Source: Puniceicoccaceae bacterium K14
Lineage (GTDB): Bacteria; Verrucomicrobiota; Verrucomicrobiia; Opitutales; Opitutaceae
Assembly (NCBI GenBank): GCA_022538095.1
Contig: JAKYXN010000008.1
Coordinates: 56,646-120,645, forward strand
DNA: 64,000 nt
Direction of reading: 5' to 3'
Below are positions 10,476 through 19,440 of the stretch, piece by piece. The notes under the pieces were generated by a model. That model searched no databases. It had not been told where the DNA came from and saw only the letters and a program-made list of their open reading frames with translations. Positions within the stretch are counted from its first letter, which is position 1, and each line of letters begins with the position of its first letter. Both the position numbers and the translations under genes were made by a program.

Positions 10476-10490
10476 ATACTCTAGAAAACA

Positions 10491-10523
10491 AAAAACGCCT
10501 TCAAAAAATTAGAAGGCGTTTTT
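10491..10523 (-). terminator. Strong bidirectional intrinsic terminator after ftsH
   Basis: Perfect 12-base arms (10491-10502 and 10512-10523, AAAAACGCCTTC and its complement) around a 9-base loop, with T runs on both strands. It lies 36 bases after the ftsH stop and ends about 15 bases before the start codon of the aminotransferase gene on the same strand. Confidence 0.85.
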
Positions 10524-10558
10524 AATAAATTATATGAGAGATACCAGCTCAATATACA

Positions 10559-12583
10559 CTAAGCTAATACAGGATCTCCATCGACCGCAGGTGGACGCAT
10601 ATCGTCTTCGGAGTCACCCTTTTCTCCTACTTTATCTCCGTCGGAATCATCTTTTTCAGCGGCTTTAGCATCTAGTTCTGTTTTGCTCGAAATCACCTCC
10701 GAACGGATTTCGCCAAATTCGATAATCTCTTGTACATGCTTTCCTTCGATTGTTTCGAATTTAAGCAACGCCTCTGCTACTGTAATCAACTTTTCGCGAT
10801 TTGTTTCAAGGAGGTCCTTAGCATGTTCGTACCCTTTGTGGACGATCTTTGAAATCTCGTTATCGATTTTAGTCGCGGTCTCTTCGCTAAAATTTTGCGT
10901 ACGCGTTATTTCCTTACCGAGGAAAACCTGGTCTTGGTTTTCTCCATAGGAAACAGGACCCAGCTCGCTCATTCCCAAATCACACACCATACTTCGTGCT
11001 CTCTTTGTAGCCATTTTAATGTCTTGAGATGCCCCACTGCTAAAATCGCCCGTTACAATTTCCTCAGCAATTCTGCCACCCATTGCTACAGCTATTTCGT
11101 TATTCATCTGATTCTTCGTAAAGCCAAGAATATCACGCGTTGGCGTAAACATCGCCATGCCTAAAGCCTGTCCACGCGGCAAAATAGTAACCTTGTGCAG
11201 CTTGTAATTTTTGTCAGTCAAGAGAGCTCTGACCAAAGCGTGTCCCGCTTCGTGGTAAGCAGTTGCCTTCTTATCCTCATCATCCATCAGGCGACGACGT
11301 TCGCGTCCAAATGAAATCTTATCTCGTGCCTCGTCGATATCAATACGCTCCACGAACTTCTTCCCATTTCGAGCAGCCATCAACGCTCCTTCATTGAGAA
11401 GGTTCGCCAAATCAGCACCAGAGAATCCCGGAGTAGCACTCGCAATCTCTTCAAGGTTCACGTTCTCGCTTAACTTAATCTTCTTGGCGTGAACCTTCAA
11501 GATCTCAAAACGCCCCCTCATATCAGGTACGTCAATAATTACCTGACGGTCGAAACGACCTGGGCGCAAGAGAGCCTTGTCCAGAATATCCGGTCTATTG
11601 GTCGCTGCCATTATGATAACCCCCTCTGTGGTATCAAAGCCGTCCATCTCAACCAAAATTGAATTTAGGGTTTGCTCACGTTCGTCGTTTCCGCCGCCCA
11701 TACCGGCTCCACGCTGGCGACCAACCGCATCGATTTCATCGATAAAAATCAAACATGGCGCACTTTTACGCCCTTGTTCAAACATATCACGAACGCGACT
11801 CGCGCCAACACCGACAAACATCTCTACGAAGTCCGAACCACTGATTGAGAAGAAAGGTACATCCGCTTCCCCCGCAACTGCCTTTGCGAGCAATGTCTTA
11901 CCAGTACCCGGAGGGCCTACCATCAAGATACCCTTCGGAATTCGGCCACCCATTTTTTGAAACTTCTTAGGATCGCGCAAAAATTCTATTACTTCGGAAA
12001 CTTCCTCTTTCGCTTCGTCGCAACCAGCAACATCCTTAAAAGTTACCTTGTCCTTTTCACGAGTGAGAAGCTTGGCTTTACTCTTGCCAAAACTCAACGC
12101 CCCCTTGCCCGCGCTTCGCAATTGACGAACAAACAAAAAGTAAAGAATCCCGATTATAATTAGGAAAGGGACGATCCCTGCAAAAAATTGAGAAAGAAAC
12201 GTGTTGGAGCGTGGTTCTTTAAATATTCCAGTCTTTTGTAGCGTAGAGTATTCTTCATCTCCTAAACGTCCGCGAGAAAGGAATCGCGTTTCAGCAAATC
12301 CAGCTGGTTGGCTCGGATCATCCAAACGAATGACTCCGGTGATTTCGTAGTAACTCCACTCTGCACCAGAAACGATCTGACCAGATACGATTCGGTCTTC
12401 TTCTACTGCCTGGATAAGATCACGCACAAGCAATTCCTTCGACGCGCTACTGGTGTCTGTTTGATACCAGAGTATGGCCATTACAGCCAATATCGAAAGC
12501 CAAATTATAATTACCTTAGGTTGAAAACGTTCTGGCCCGCCTTTTCCTGACGGACGATTATTTGAGCTTTTAGGTTCGAGCAT
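10559..12583 (-). CDS. ftsH: ATP-dependent zinc metalloprotease FtsH
   Basis: 674 residues. Membrane-anchored AAA+ protease that degrades unfolded membrane and regulatory proteins. Two spans (about 23-40 and 136-152) flank a periplasmic region. The AAA module has Walker A GPPGTGKT (223-230), Walker B CLIFIDE (around 280) and the second region of homology with RPGRFDR (R340/R343). The zinc site is HEAGH at 444-448. The C-terminus is an acidic tail with Asp and Glu runs. It is followed by a strong terminator and preceded, 21 bases away, by tilS, an order also common in other bacteria. Confidence 0.98.
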   Translation of the reverse strand: MLEPKSSNNRPSGKGGPERFQPKVIIIWLSILAVMAILWYQTDTSSASKELLVRDLIQAVEEDRIVSGQIVSGAEWSYYEITGVIRLDDPSQPAGFAETRFLSRGRLGDEEYSTLQKTGIFKEPRSNTFLSQFFAGIVPFLIIIGILYFLFVRQLRSAGKGALSFGKSKAKLLTREKDKVTFKDVAGCDEAKEEVSEVIEFLRDPKKFQKMGGRIPKGILMVGPPGTGKTLLAKAVAGEADVPFFSISGSDFVEMFVGVGASRVRDMFEQGRKSAPCLIFIDEIDAVGRQRGAGMGGGNDEREQTLNSILVEMDGFDTTEGVIIMAATNRPDILDKALLRPGRFDRQVIIDVPDMRGRFEILKVHAKKIKLSENVNLEEIASATPGFSGADLANLLNEGALMAARNGKKFVERIDIDEARDKISFGRERRRLMDDEDKKATAYHEAGHALVRALLTDKNYKLHKVTILPRGQALGMAMFTPTRDILGFTKNQMNNEIAVAMGGRIAEEIVTGDFSSGASQDIKMATKRARSMVCDLGMSELGPVSYGENQDQVFLGKEITRTQNFSEETATKIDNEISKIVHKGYEHAKDLLETNREKLITVAEALLKFETIEGKHVQEIIEFGEIRSEVISSKTELDAKAAEKDDSDGDKVGEKGDSEDDMRPPAVDGDPVLA

Positions 12584-12604
12584 TTATTATTCTTTATAAT
12601 TGTA

Positions 12605-14062
12605 CTATGTAACAACGGACGCCTTGTAGATTAATTGCAAGGCATGAGTCGTTTTATGGTCAACAACATAGGCGGCATTAGGAGGTAAATGAGGAGCCCA
12701 TAGGACTTCTCCCTCATCCGCAATGAAAAATGGCAAACATGCCCTCACGTCAAGTGGTACCTTCCTATCGATGAAAAGCTTACTCACTTTCTTTTCACTT
12801 TCCAATCCGTGTGGCCTAAAACGATCTCCATTGAGCCACCTTCTGACAGTAAGCGATCGAAGTTGTTTCACCTTCAAAAACACTGTTTCAGTGTGAGGGA
12901 ACTCCCCGCCTCTGATTTTAGCTAGTAAACCGGCGTTAAGTTCCACCCAACTAGCAATAACCTTGCTACCCCCTGGCAAATAGGCGGCTCCCCCAATGGG
13001 CAGGCGAAACGCATTCCATGTCGGCCTCAACTCCAACCGATTAAGGGTAATTTCCTGGGACGCTTCATTCAGCTCTAAATTGCATTCCTCGCTCAGGTTA
13101 ATAACACATCGCCCACCGCTCTGAATAGCAGCCTTGAACTGCTTCCAATTCCTAGGCTGAAGCGACATTTTCATTCCGGACTCAGTAATCAAACGGTCTA
13201 ATGCGCGCCGCTGCAAAGCGAGTTCAAGTTCAGAAAACTCAGCCAAAAACAGCGTGTTTTCCTTCTTAATTAACTTGGGCCACAGCTGATCCAGCCAACA
13301 ATCCAAGGCTTTGGAATCCTCCTCTAACCGTTCCCTTGCTTCCAATGCTCCAGCAGAAATATCTCGATCACAAGAATGCTGCCAAACAGGAATAACTTTA
13401 TTTCGGATACGATTCCTGTAAAAATCATCGCTTACGTTGGAAGCATCCTCTCGCCAGGGCACCCCAACTTTCTTTAAAGTTTCGCGTATTGTATCGCTTG
13501 ATAAATTCAATAGCGGGCGACACACCTTAAAACTCAATCCCGGATACGAAATGGGTCTTGGCGCTGAAAGCCCCACGCTTCCGCTCCCTCGAGACAAACG
13601 CATCAGCATACTCTCTAAAACATCGTTCGAATGATGCCCAACGAGCACACACGAGCTCTCGTAGTTACCACAAATTTTATCGAAAAACTCAAATCGAGCC
13701 GCTCTCGCTTCAGCTTCATTCACCGATTTTGTTTCAACACTTCGCTCCCAAGAGGAACAATGAAGAGCTAAGCCTAAGCCTTCACAGATCGATTTAACGA
13801 ACAACGCGTCACCATCCGACTCCTTTCCTCGAAGGCAGTGATTGAAATGAAGCACCTCCAAATCATTCACCCTCCCGATCGCCTCCACATACTTGAAAGC
13901 CCAATATAGCAAAAACACAGAATCTGCCCCGCCTGAACAAGCAACAAACAGCTTGCGATTCATATCGCCGAACACCTCACGGCACTCCGGCGACAAAAAA
14001 GAAATCCCCGCTTCAGCGAACAACTGATCGGCTAGATTGCGGAGACTTCCGTTTTCTTTCAC
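12605..14062 (-). CDS. tilS: tRNA(Ile)-lysidine synthase
   Basis: 485 residues, starting with GTG. TilS attaches lysine to C34 of the AUA-reading tRNA(Ile), an essential decoding step. The N-terminal PP-loop is ACSGGADSVFLL (SGGADS at 43-48), followed by HFNHCLRGKESDGDA and VGHHSNDVLESMLMRLSRGSG. The C-terminal half shows the TilS substrate-binding and C-terminal domains (RRWLNGDRFRPHG). The gene sits between serS and ftsH on one strand with short gaps. Confidence 0.94.
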   Translation of the reverse strand: MKENGSLRNLADQLFAEAGISFLSPECREVFGDMNRKLFVACSGGADSVFLLYWAFKYVEAIGRVNDLEVLHFNHCLRGKESDGDALFVKSICEGLGLALHCSSWERSVETKSVNEAEARAARFEFFDKICGNYESSCVLVGHHSNDVLESMLMRLSRGSGSVGLSAPRPISYPGLSFKVCRPLLNLSSDTIRETLKKVGVPWREDASNVSDDFYRNRIRNKVIPVWQHSCDRDISAGALEARERLEEDSKALDCWLDQLWPKLIKKENTLFLAEFSELELALQRRALDRLITESGMKMSLQPRNWKQFKAAIQSGGRCVINLSEECNLELNEASQEITLNRLELRPTWNAFRLPIGGAAYLPGGSKVIASWVELNAGLLAKIRGGEFPHTETVFLKVKQLRSLTVRRWLNGDRFRPHGLESEKKVSKLFIDRKVPLDVRACLPFFIADEGEVLWAPHLPPNAAYVVDHKTTHALQLIYKASVVT

Positions 14063-14092
14063 GCTATTTCAGTTTGGCGAATACAAGAGCGG

Positions 14093-15364
14093 CTATTTGC
14101 GCTCGATGTATTCTTTACCCATGTATGGGACAAGTACATCCGGAATTCGAATACGACCATCTTCTTGCAAGCCGTTTTCCAAAATAGCAACAAATACGCG
14201 AGGAACCGCAAGCCCTGAGCCATTTAGCGTATGCACAAACTCTGGCTTACCCGTTTCAGAATCACGATAGCGAATCTTCGCTCGGCGAGACTGGAAAGAA
14301 CTAAAATTCGAACAGCTAGAAACCTCTAACCAACGTTTTTGTCCAACCGCATAGACTTCCAGATCATACTGCTTGCAGTTCGTGAAACCCATATCGCCGC
14401 CACACATTAATAGAGTACGGAACGGCAAACCAAGCTTCTTTAACAAATTCTCAGCGTATTCACGAAGTGACTCCAACTCGGTAAAGCTAGTCTCAGGCTT
14501 TACCCACTTAAGGAGCTCAACCTTATCAAACTGATGCACACGGTTCAATCCGCGAACATCCTTTCCATAGCTTCCAGCTTCTCGACGGAAACAAGCAGAG
14601 TGCCCACAACGATAAACGGGCAATCGTGTTTCTTCCAAAATTTCATCGCGGAAAAAATTCGTCAAGGGAACCTCAGCAGTTGGAATCGCATACAGCCCTT
14701 CCTCTCGCGTTTCATACATCTGGGCTTCCTTATCCGGTAATTGACCAGTAGCTGTAGCGCTTTCCGCATTCACAAAAAACGGCACACCCATTTCTTCAAA
14801 TCCAGCTTCACTGGCCTCGTTCAAGAAGAAGCTTATCAAGCTACGTGCGAGTCGAGCCCCATCGCCAACATAAAATGGAAATCCAGCTCCAGTCACTTTA
14901 GTTCCCCGCTTGAAATCGAGAATCTCGTCTAACCATTCTAGCTCGTAATGCGGCACATGGAACTTCTTTTCACCTGGAACCTCGCCCCAACTGCCGACTT
15001 CTATGTTTTCCTCTTCGCTCTTTCCTTCGGGCACAGACTCATCTGGCAGATTTGGAACGTTCAGAAGCTGCGTATTCCACTCATCTTCCAAATCCTTTAA
15101 TCTTCCGTCTAGTTCCTTCACCTTACCAGAAATGGATTTCATCTCGCCCACCTTCTCTAGAAACTCTGGCGTGCCCTTCGGAAGTTTTGCCATATCTGCA
15201 TTGGCCGCCTTCTGCTGAGCTCTCAAAGCTTCCGTTTCCGATATCAATTGTCTACGCTCCACATCCAATTGCAAAATTGCATCAACATCGCAATCTAAGT
15301 GCTTTTTTTGAATACCAGCTCGGACAAGGTCTGGCTGTTCACGGAGTAATTTTGGATCGATCAT
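14093..15364 (-). CDS. serS: Seryl-tRNA synthetase
   Basis: 423 residues from the ATG at 15364 (MIDPKLLREQPDLV, the typical SerRS N-terminus). A TTG 18 bases upstream also opens the frame but adds an untypical leader. The N-terminal coiled-coil arm is at about 30-100. Class II motifs are visible: motif 2 FRREAGSYGKDVRGLNRVHQ and motif 3 LNGSGLAVPRVFVAILEN. Pro replaces the Gly found at that point in many relatives (AVGR to AVPR). It charges tRNA(Ser) and supplies selenocysteine tRNA where present. First of the serS-tilS-ftsH run. Confidence 0.97.
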   Translation of the reverse strand: MIDPKLLREQPDLVRAGIQKKHLDCDVDAILQLDVERRQLISETEALRAQQKAANADMAKLPKGTPEFLEKVGEMKSISGKVKELDGRLKDLEDEWNTQLLNVPNLPDESVPEGKSEEENIEVGSWGEVPGEKKFHVPHYELEWLDEILDFKRGTKVTGAGFPFYVGDGARLARSLISFFLNEASEAGFEEMGVPFFVNAESATATGQLPDKEAQMYETREEGLYAIPTAEVPLTNFFRDEILEETRLPVYRCGHSACFRREAGSYGKDVRGLNRVHQFDKVELLKWVKPETSFTELESLREYAENLLKKLGLPFRTLLMCGGDMGFTNCKQYDLEVYAVGQKRWLEVSSCSNFSSFQSRRAKIRYRDSETGKPEFVHTLNGSGLAVPRVFVAILENGLQEDGRIRIPDVLVPYMGKEYIERK

Positions 15365-15463
15365 TTTTCTGAAAAAAATCAAATTTTAGTGCCAATCGAC
15401 CCTCGAATCGAGTGGCTCAAATACAACGGGTTATTCGCTCTCCTACAGCAGAGTCAAGCCAGC

Positions 15464-16426
15464 TCATTCAGAAAGCAACTTTTCGGCCTTTTCCAACACC
15501 TCTGCGATAACCGCCGGACCCGGCCGATTCGCGAAAGAAATAGCATAGCTTCGATCCCCATTCACTGGATAAGGGCCACAAATACTGGGATTCAAACGCC
15601 CAAACAAACCAATAACCGGAATTTCACAGGCCGACGCAATGTGCAAGGGCCCACCTGGCGAGGAAATGACGAGAGAAGCATTCGAAACGCGAAGAACTCT
15701 ATCCTCCAGACTCAATTTCCCACGCAAATCATCAACAGCCTCATACCCCCAATCACTTCGTGATTCAGACTCCTCATCTCCCAGTAAAATGATCTTACAG
15801 TCAAAACTCGAATTAACAAATGCTTCAACCAACGACTCTAAGTCATAAAAAGGGTCATTCGTCGTCGGAGACAAATCACACAAAGCGATTTCTAGTGGCG
15901 CCCCTTCACCCATTGTAGAATCGTTCGCTGAAGTGCCAAAATCAAACTGAGCTCTACTACCCAATTCGGGGCCCAGCCCCAAGACCCTGCAAAACTCTAA
16001 TAAGATGTCTATCGGGTGCTTCTGTCGGGATCGCTCAGGCATTGGGATCATCTTGCGGTAAAACAAAGTCGCTCCTTCGCGAGCGTCGCTGCGCCCAACC
16101 TTCACTGAAGCTTTGCCAAACCAGCCAATCAAAGCGCTCCGCGCAAGCCCTTCCATATCAAAAATGTAATCGTAATCGTGCTTTCTTATATCACGCACAA
16201 GTGCGAAAAACGCCCTCACTCCATCATGACGATAAAAGGTGAACACACGATTCACCACAGAGCTGGCTTTCACCGTCGCAACGTACTTCCGTCGCGCTAC
16301 CCAATCGATTTCAACGTTAGGTAGTCTGTCCTTGATCGATTGAGCAACCCTTAGTCCATGCATAATATCGCCAAGCGACGATGTCTTAACGATCAAAATT
16401 CGGATATTAGAATCGTTGCTTAGCAT
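15464..16426 (-). CDS. Glycosyltransferase family 9 (heptosyltransferase-like)
   Basis: 320 residues, cytoplasmic GT-B fold. The N-terminus IRILIVKTSSLGDIMHGL matches LPS heptosyltransferases I/II (the K-x-SSLGD block binds the donor). The later block SLVISSPGGPLHIASACEIPVIGLFG matches the family's C-terminal nucleotide-sugar site. It probably adds a heptose or similar sugar to the LPS core. No other LPS core gene is adjacent. The donor and acceptor are inferred from the family only. Confidence 0.88.
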   Translation of the reverse strand: MLSNDSNIRILIVKTSSLGDIMHGLRVAQSIKDRLPNVEIDWVARRKYVATVKASSVVNRVFTFYRHDGVRAFFALVRDIRKHDYDYIFDMEGLARSALIGWFGKASVKVGRSDAREGATLFYRKMIPMPERSRQKHPIDILLEFCRVLGLGPELGSRAQFDFGTSANDSTMGEGAPLEIALCDLSPTTNDPFYDLESLVEAFVNSSFDCKIILLGDEESESRSDWGYEAVDDLRGKLSLEDRVLRVSNASLVISSPGGPLHIASACEIPVIGLFGRLNPSICGPYPVNGDRSYAISFANRPGPAVIAEVLEKAEKLLSE

Positions 16427-16449
16427 GGAATTCGCAATCCCTAGACTAC

Positions 16450-16914
16450 TCAGCTTTTGATTTGACGCAAGGCCTCATACGTTGCGATTCCCGCTGCGGT
16501 CGATAGATTAAGCGAACGTAATATATCTTTGTAATGAGGAATTTTGATACGGTTCTCCTCTCCGATCAACTCATGCAACCAATCAGGAGCACCCGCTCCT
16601 TCATTGCCAAACAACAAGCCATCGCCATCTCTATAAGACGCATCCCAATGCCACTGAGTCGCATGGGTTGTGAATAAAAAAATTCGATCAAGATCAGGAC
16701 TAGCGTCACTCTTTAAAAACGCATCCCAATTTTCATGGTGATGCACATCCAATTCCTGCCAATAATCCATGCCACTTCGTCGCAATTGCTTGTCCGTTAT
16801 CGTGAAGCCAAGAGGATGGATTAAATGCAACCGCGAATCAGTAATAGCGCAAGTGCGCCCAATGTTTCCCGTGTTTTGCGGTATTTGCGGCTGAAATAAT
16901 ATTATGTGCAACAT
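16450..16914 (-). CDS. trmL: tRNA (cytidine/uridine-2'-O-)-methyltransferase TrmL
   Basis: 154 residues, the usual length for this SPOUT methyltransferase. It methylates the ribose of wobble position 34 in tRNA(Leu) isoacceptors using SAM. Motifs visible: PQIPQNTGNIGRTCAIT near the N-terminus, LHLIHPLGF, and the knot region LLFGNEGAGAPDWLHE and IPHYKDILRSLNLSTAAGIATYEALR. It lies 23 bases upstream of the glycosyltransferase gene and 36 bases downstream of thrB. Confidence 0.95.
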   Translation of the reverse strand: MLHIILFQPQIPQNTGNIGRTCAITDSRLHLIHPLGFTITDKQLRRSGMDYWQELDVHHHENWDAFLKSDASPDLDRIFLFTTHATQWHWDASYRDGDGLLFGNEGAGAPDWLHELIGEENRIKIPHYKDILRSLNLSTAAGIATYEALRQIKS

Positions 16915-16950
16915 AGTCGCTGTCTCTAATCAATGGCTACGATCGCCAAT

Positions 16951-17871
16951 CTATTCGGCACTCAATATTTGAATACCATCATTATCGGCACTCAAGTCAC
17001 GAGCTACAGAATCTAAATCAACACCTGCAAACGCCTTCTGCATCGACTCTGCCACGCACTTAACCTTCCTAGCGTCACAAACGCACAAGACGCTAGATCC
17101 ACTGCCACTCAACCAACCAGTATAAGCTCCAGCCGCAACGCCTTTCTCAATGGCGTCACTAGCACCCGGAATACCGCCCAGCCGATAGGGTTCATGGATG
17201 TGATCGCCAACAACCCCAGATAAGTTGCCAAACTCGCCTGACGCCAAAGCTCCGACCAAACAAGTAGCACTATTAATACTCGCCACCGCTTTTGAAAAAT
17301 CGATTGTTTCAGGCAAAATATTTCGGGAACTGGAAGTAAGCACCTCAAATTCTGGAGACACGACTACAAATCGTAAGTCCGACGCTATAGGAAATTTTTG
17401 AGTACGCGTTAATTCAGCTGGCGACTTTTCAAACCGAGAAACAGTAAATCCACCCAAAATCGACGCACTCGCATTATCCGGATGACTTTCCAGGCGTGTA
17501 ATTAATCGAACCAAAAGTTCGTTATCCCAGCCAACTTGGCAAAGCTTAGACAATCCGGTCAAAATCCCTCCACGTACAGTCACGCTCGAGCCGAGCCCTC
17601 TCGCTTGAGGCACTTCTCCATGGATACGTACCTTCACATCGAATGGTTCGACCTTTGATTCCTTGAAAAAGAGGGAAACCGTCTCCCGCGCCATCCCACT
17701 TTCCGAATAGATGTCAGCTCCCAAATCATCGCGAACCGGCAGCTCCGCCCCAACTCGTTCGATGGTCACGTAATTGTGTACGGCCAATGCTAAACCCAAT
17801 GTATCGAATCCCGATCCACAGTTCGAAGTGCTGCCTGGGACTTTGCAAATTACGCGGTTGAGAAGATCCAT
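16951..17871 (-). CDS. thrB: Homoserine kinase
   Basis: 306 residues, GHMP kinase fold. ThrB phosphorylates homoserine for threonine synthesis. The N-terminal block is VPGSTSNCGSGFDTLGLAL and the ATP-binding block is VPQARGLGSSVTVRGGILTG. The usual PxxxGLGSSxA has Val in place of the common Ala after SS and Arg before GL, as in many homoserine kinases. The C-terminal GHMP motif is TGWLSGSGSSVLC. thrA and thrC are not nearby. Confidence 0.94.
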   Translation of the reverse strand: MDLLNRVICKVPGSTSNCGSGFDTLGLALAVHNYVTIERVGAELPVRDDLGADIYSESGMARETVSLFFKESKVEPFDVKVRIHGEVPQARGLGSSVTVRGGILTGLSKLCQVGWDNELLVRLITRLESHPDNASASILGGFTVSRFEKSPAELTRTQKFPIASDLRFVVVSPEFEVLTSSSRNILPETIDFSKAVASINSATCLVGALASGEFGNLSGVVGDHIHEPYRLGGIPGASDAIEKGVAAGAYTGWLSGSGSSVLCVCDARKVKCVAESMQKAFAGVDLDSVARDLSADNDGIQILSAE

Positions 17872-17899
17872 TAATACTAGAGAAGTAGGTAGTTAGAAA

Positions 17900-18382
17900 C
17901 TAGCGAAAACGATATTCCTTCAACGACTGTTGCTCATCTCGCATAACAGCTTTCTTCTTAAGGTCATCGCGTTTGTCAAAAAGCTTTTTGCCCACACACA
18001 ATCCAAGCTCAACTTTTATAAGAGATTCCTTAAAATACATTCTTAATGGCACAATTGCCTTCCCTCCCGCTTCCACCGCACGCCGCAATCTAACTAGCTC
18101 GCGGCTCTTTAATAGCAACTTACGCTCGCGACGCGGAATGTGGTTATTCATCGTACCAAAAGAATACTCGTCGATGTGAACCCCTTGCACAAATAATTCA
18201 CCGACATTGGAGAAGCGACAAAACCCATCGGACAGTTGTACGTTTCCTCCACGAATCGACTTCACCTCAGTCCCGGTCAAAACGATTCCCGCTTCGAGGA
18301 TGTCTTCAACGATGTAGTCGCGCCTTGCCTTCGCATTGCGAATTTCGCTTGGACCTGTATATTTTTTCTTTTTCGCAGCCAT
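17900..18382 (-). CDS. smpB: tmRNA-binding protein SmpB
   Basis: 160 residues from the ATG at 18382 (MAAKKKKYTGPSEIRN), exactly the usual length; nine more codons upstream are open but untypical. SmpB brings tmRNA to stalled ribosomes for trans-translation. Conserved blocks: NAKARRDYIVEDILEAGIVL, GTEVKSIRGGNVQLSDGF, YSFGTMNNHIPRRERKLLL, and the basic C-terminal tail starting KKLFDKRDDLKKK. The tmRNA gene itself is not in the window. Confidence 0.97.
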   Translation of the reverse strand: MAAKKKKYTGPSEIRNAKARRDYIVEDILEAGIVLTGTEVKSIRGGNVQLSDGFCRFSNVGELFVQGVHIDEYSFGTMNNHIPRRERKLLLKSRELVRLRRAVEAGGKAIVPLRMYFKESLIKVELGLCVGKKLFDKRDDLKKKAVMRDEQQSLKEYRFR

Positions 18383-18412
18383 AGTGGCGTGAGTGAATTG
18401 AGGATACAAATA

Positions 18413-18438
18413 ATGCGGCGAAACTCAATTCGCCGCAT
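18413..18438 (-). terminator. Hairpin between rpoZ and smpB
   Basis: Perfect 10-base arms (18413-18422 and 18429-18438, ATGCGGCGAA and complement) with a 6-base loop, followed on the minus strand by TATTTGT. A second perfect 8-base stem (GAAAAGAG at 18456-18463, pairing with 18469-18476) lies just before it. Together they look like a tandem terminator after rpoZ, upstream of smpB. Confidence 0.65.
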
Positions 18439-18490
18439 CCGCTAAAATTTCTTGAGAAAAGAGTAAACCTCTTTTCCTGCTGTAAATCCG

Positions 18491-18688
18491 TTATTCCGCT
18501 AGTTCGTAGCTGATCTTGCCTTCGATAATCTCGCGCAATGCGATATCTTCAAGATTCAACTTCTCCAGCGATTCCACCAATGGACGATTTCCATGGCGAA
18601 GCTGCTTTACGCGGCGGGATACTACATTAATTAAAATGTTAGGGTCGTTGATGATTTTTTTCGCCTCTTTTATGTATTCTTCTCTCAA
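18491..18688 (-). CDS. rpoZ: RNA polymerase omega subunit
   Basis: 65 residues. Omega assists RNA polymerase assembly by binding the beta-prime C-terminus. The sequence INVVSRRVKQLRHGNRPLVE matches the conserved omega core (VSxRVRQLxxGxxP), followed by ALREIIEGKISYE at the C-terminus. It is short against about 80-90 residues in Proteobacteria. The start is a TTG at 18688, chosen because a strong GGAGGT lies 7 bases upstream. It opens the minus-strand unit leading into smpB. Confidence 0.92.
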   Translation of the reverse strand: MREEYIKEAKKIINDPNILINVVSRRVKQLRHGNRPLVESLEKLNLEDIALREIIEGKISYELAE

Positions 18689-18695
18689 AGCTCGT

Positions 18696-18701
18696 ACCTC
18701 C
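18696..18701 (-). promoter_or_regulatory. Strong Shine-Dalgarno that fixes the rpoZ TTG start
   Basis: GGAGGT on the minus strand, 7 bases before the TTG at 18688. Most genes in this window lack a clear Shine-Dalgarno, so this one is notable. Confidence 0.8.
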
Positions 18702-18869
18702 GGTTAAAATAGAATCCTGCCTTGTACAGCTCATGGAGCGAGCGTCAAGAGATTATTCCTGAAACACAAAACATAGCATCCAATCGTAGCGCTTCAGTTT
18801 ACTGAACGCCGCAAAGAAAAACGTCGTTCTACCGCTAGTCCCTTAGGAAAAGCTACTACAATAACCAAC

Positions 18870-19202
18870 ATGAACCCACTCCTTATTTGCCTCACAACTA
18901 CAAACTCGCGTGACGAAGCCGCTCAAATCGCAAAAGTAGCCATAGAAGAACAACTCGCCGCTTGTGCTCAAATAGAGGGGCCAATTCAGTCGACTTACTT
19001 CTGGAACGGCAAAGTTTGCAGCGATGAAGAGTTCAGAATAGTATTCAAAACGCTCGAATCGAAGCTAAACGACCTCGAAAACGCTGTTTTAAAGGCCCAT
19101 TCTTACGATACTCCTCAGTGGATTGTGCTAAAAAGTGAAAAAGTCGAAGAAAAGTACTTGAAATGGTGCGAACAAGCGTGCAGCGTTCGCCGCTTAATTT
19201 AA
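18870..19202 (+). CDS. cutA: Divalent-cation tolerance protein CutA
   Basis: 110 residues, the usual length of this trimeric, very stable cytoplasmic protein with a ferredoxin-like fold. Blocks visible: ICLTTTNSRDEAAQIAKVAI, EEQLAACAQIEGPIQSTYFW and HSYDTPQWIVLKS. Its exact role in copper tolerance is debated. It is divergent from rpoZ and followed 17 bases later by the small basic protein gene. Confidence 0.95.
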   Translation: MNPLLICLTTTNSRDEAAQIAKVAIEEQLAACAQIEGPIQSTYFWNGKVCSDEEFRIVFKTLESKLNDLENAVLKAHSYDTPQWIVLKSEKVEEKYLKWCEQACSVRRLI

Positions 19203-19219
19203 ACGAACCACTTTCAGCC

Positions 19220-19375
19220 ATGTCACAGCACCCAAGCTACAAATCATCAGCAACAAGCGCAGTAAAGCGCAATGTATTGAAGCGTTTCGAACGCGTTGAA
19301 CTTCTCCAGAAGAGAGGCCAATGGAAATCAGGTGACCGCGTTGTTGGTCTTCGCAAGACTAAGCCAGAAGCTTAA
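19220..19375 (+). CDS. Small basic protein of Chlamydiae/Verrucomicrobia type
   Basis: 51 residues from the ATG at 19220 (MSQHPSYKSSATSAVKRNV). The frame is open further upstream into cutA, but that part is not protein-like. It is rich in Lys, Arg and Ser. I recognise it as resembling the very short conserved basic protein family restricted to Chlamydiae and Verrucomicrobia relatives (TIGR04137-type), which has been suspected of ribosome association; the function is not established. It is followed by a good terminator. Confidence 0.75.
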   Translation: MSQHPSYKSSATSAVKRNVLKRFERVELLQKRGQWKSGDRVVGLRKTKPEA

Positions 19376-19404
19376 GTCATTTGCTACAAACAATTTTTAA
19401 AGAG

Positions 19405-19434
19405 AACGTCGCTACCAGTTAGCGGCGTTTTTTT
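19405..19434 (+). terminator. Intrinsic terminator after the small basic protein gene
   Basis: Arms AACGTCGCTA (19405-19414) and TAGCGGCGTT (19420-19429) pair over 10 positions with one G-T, loop of 5, followed by a run of seven T (19428-19434). It also sits just beyond the stop of the convergent M23 peptidase gene. Confidence 0.88.
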
Positions 19435-19440
19435 GTGCTC

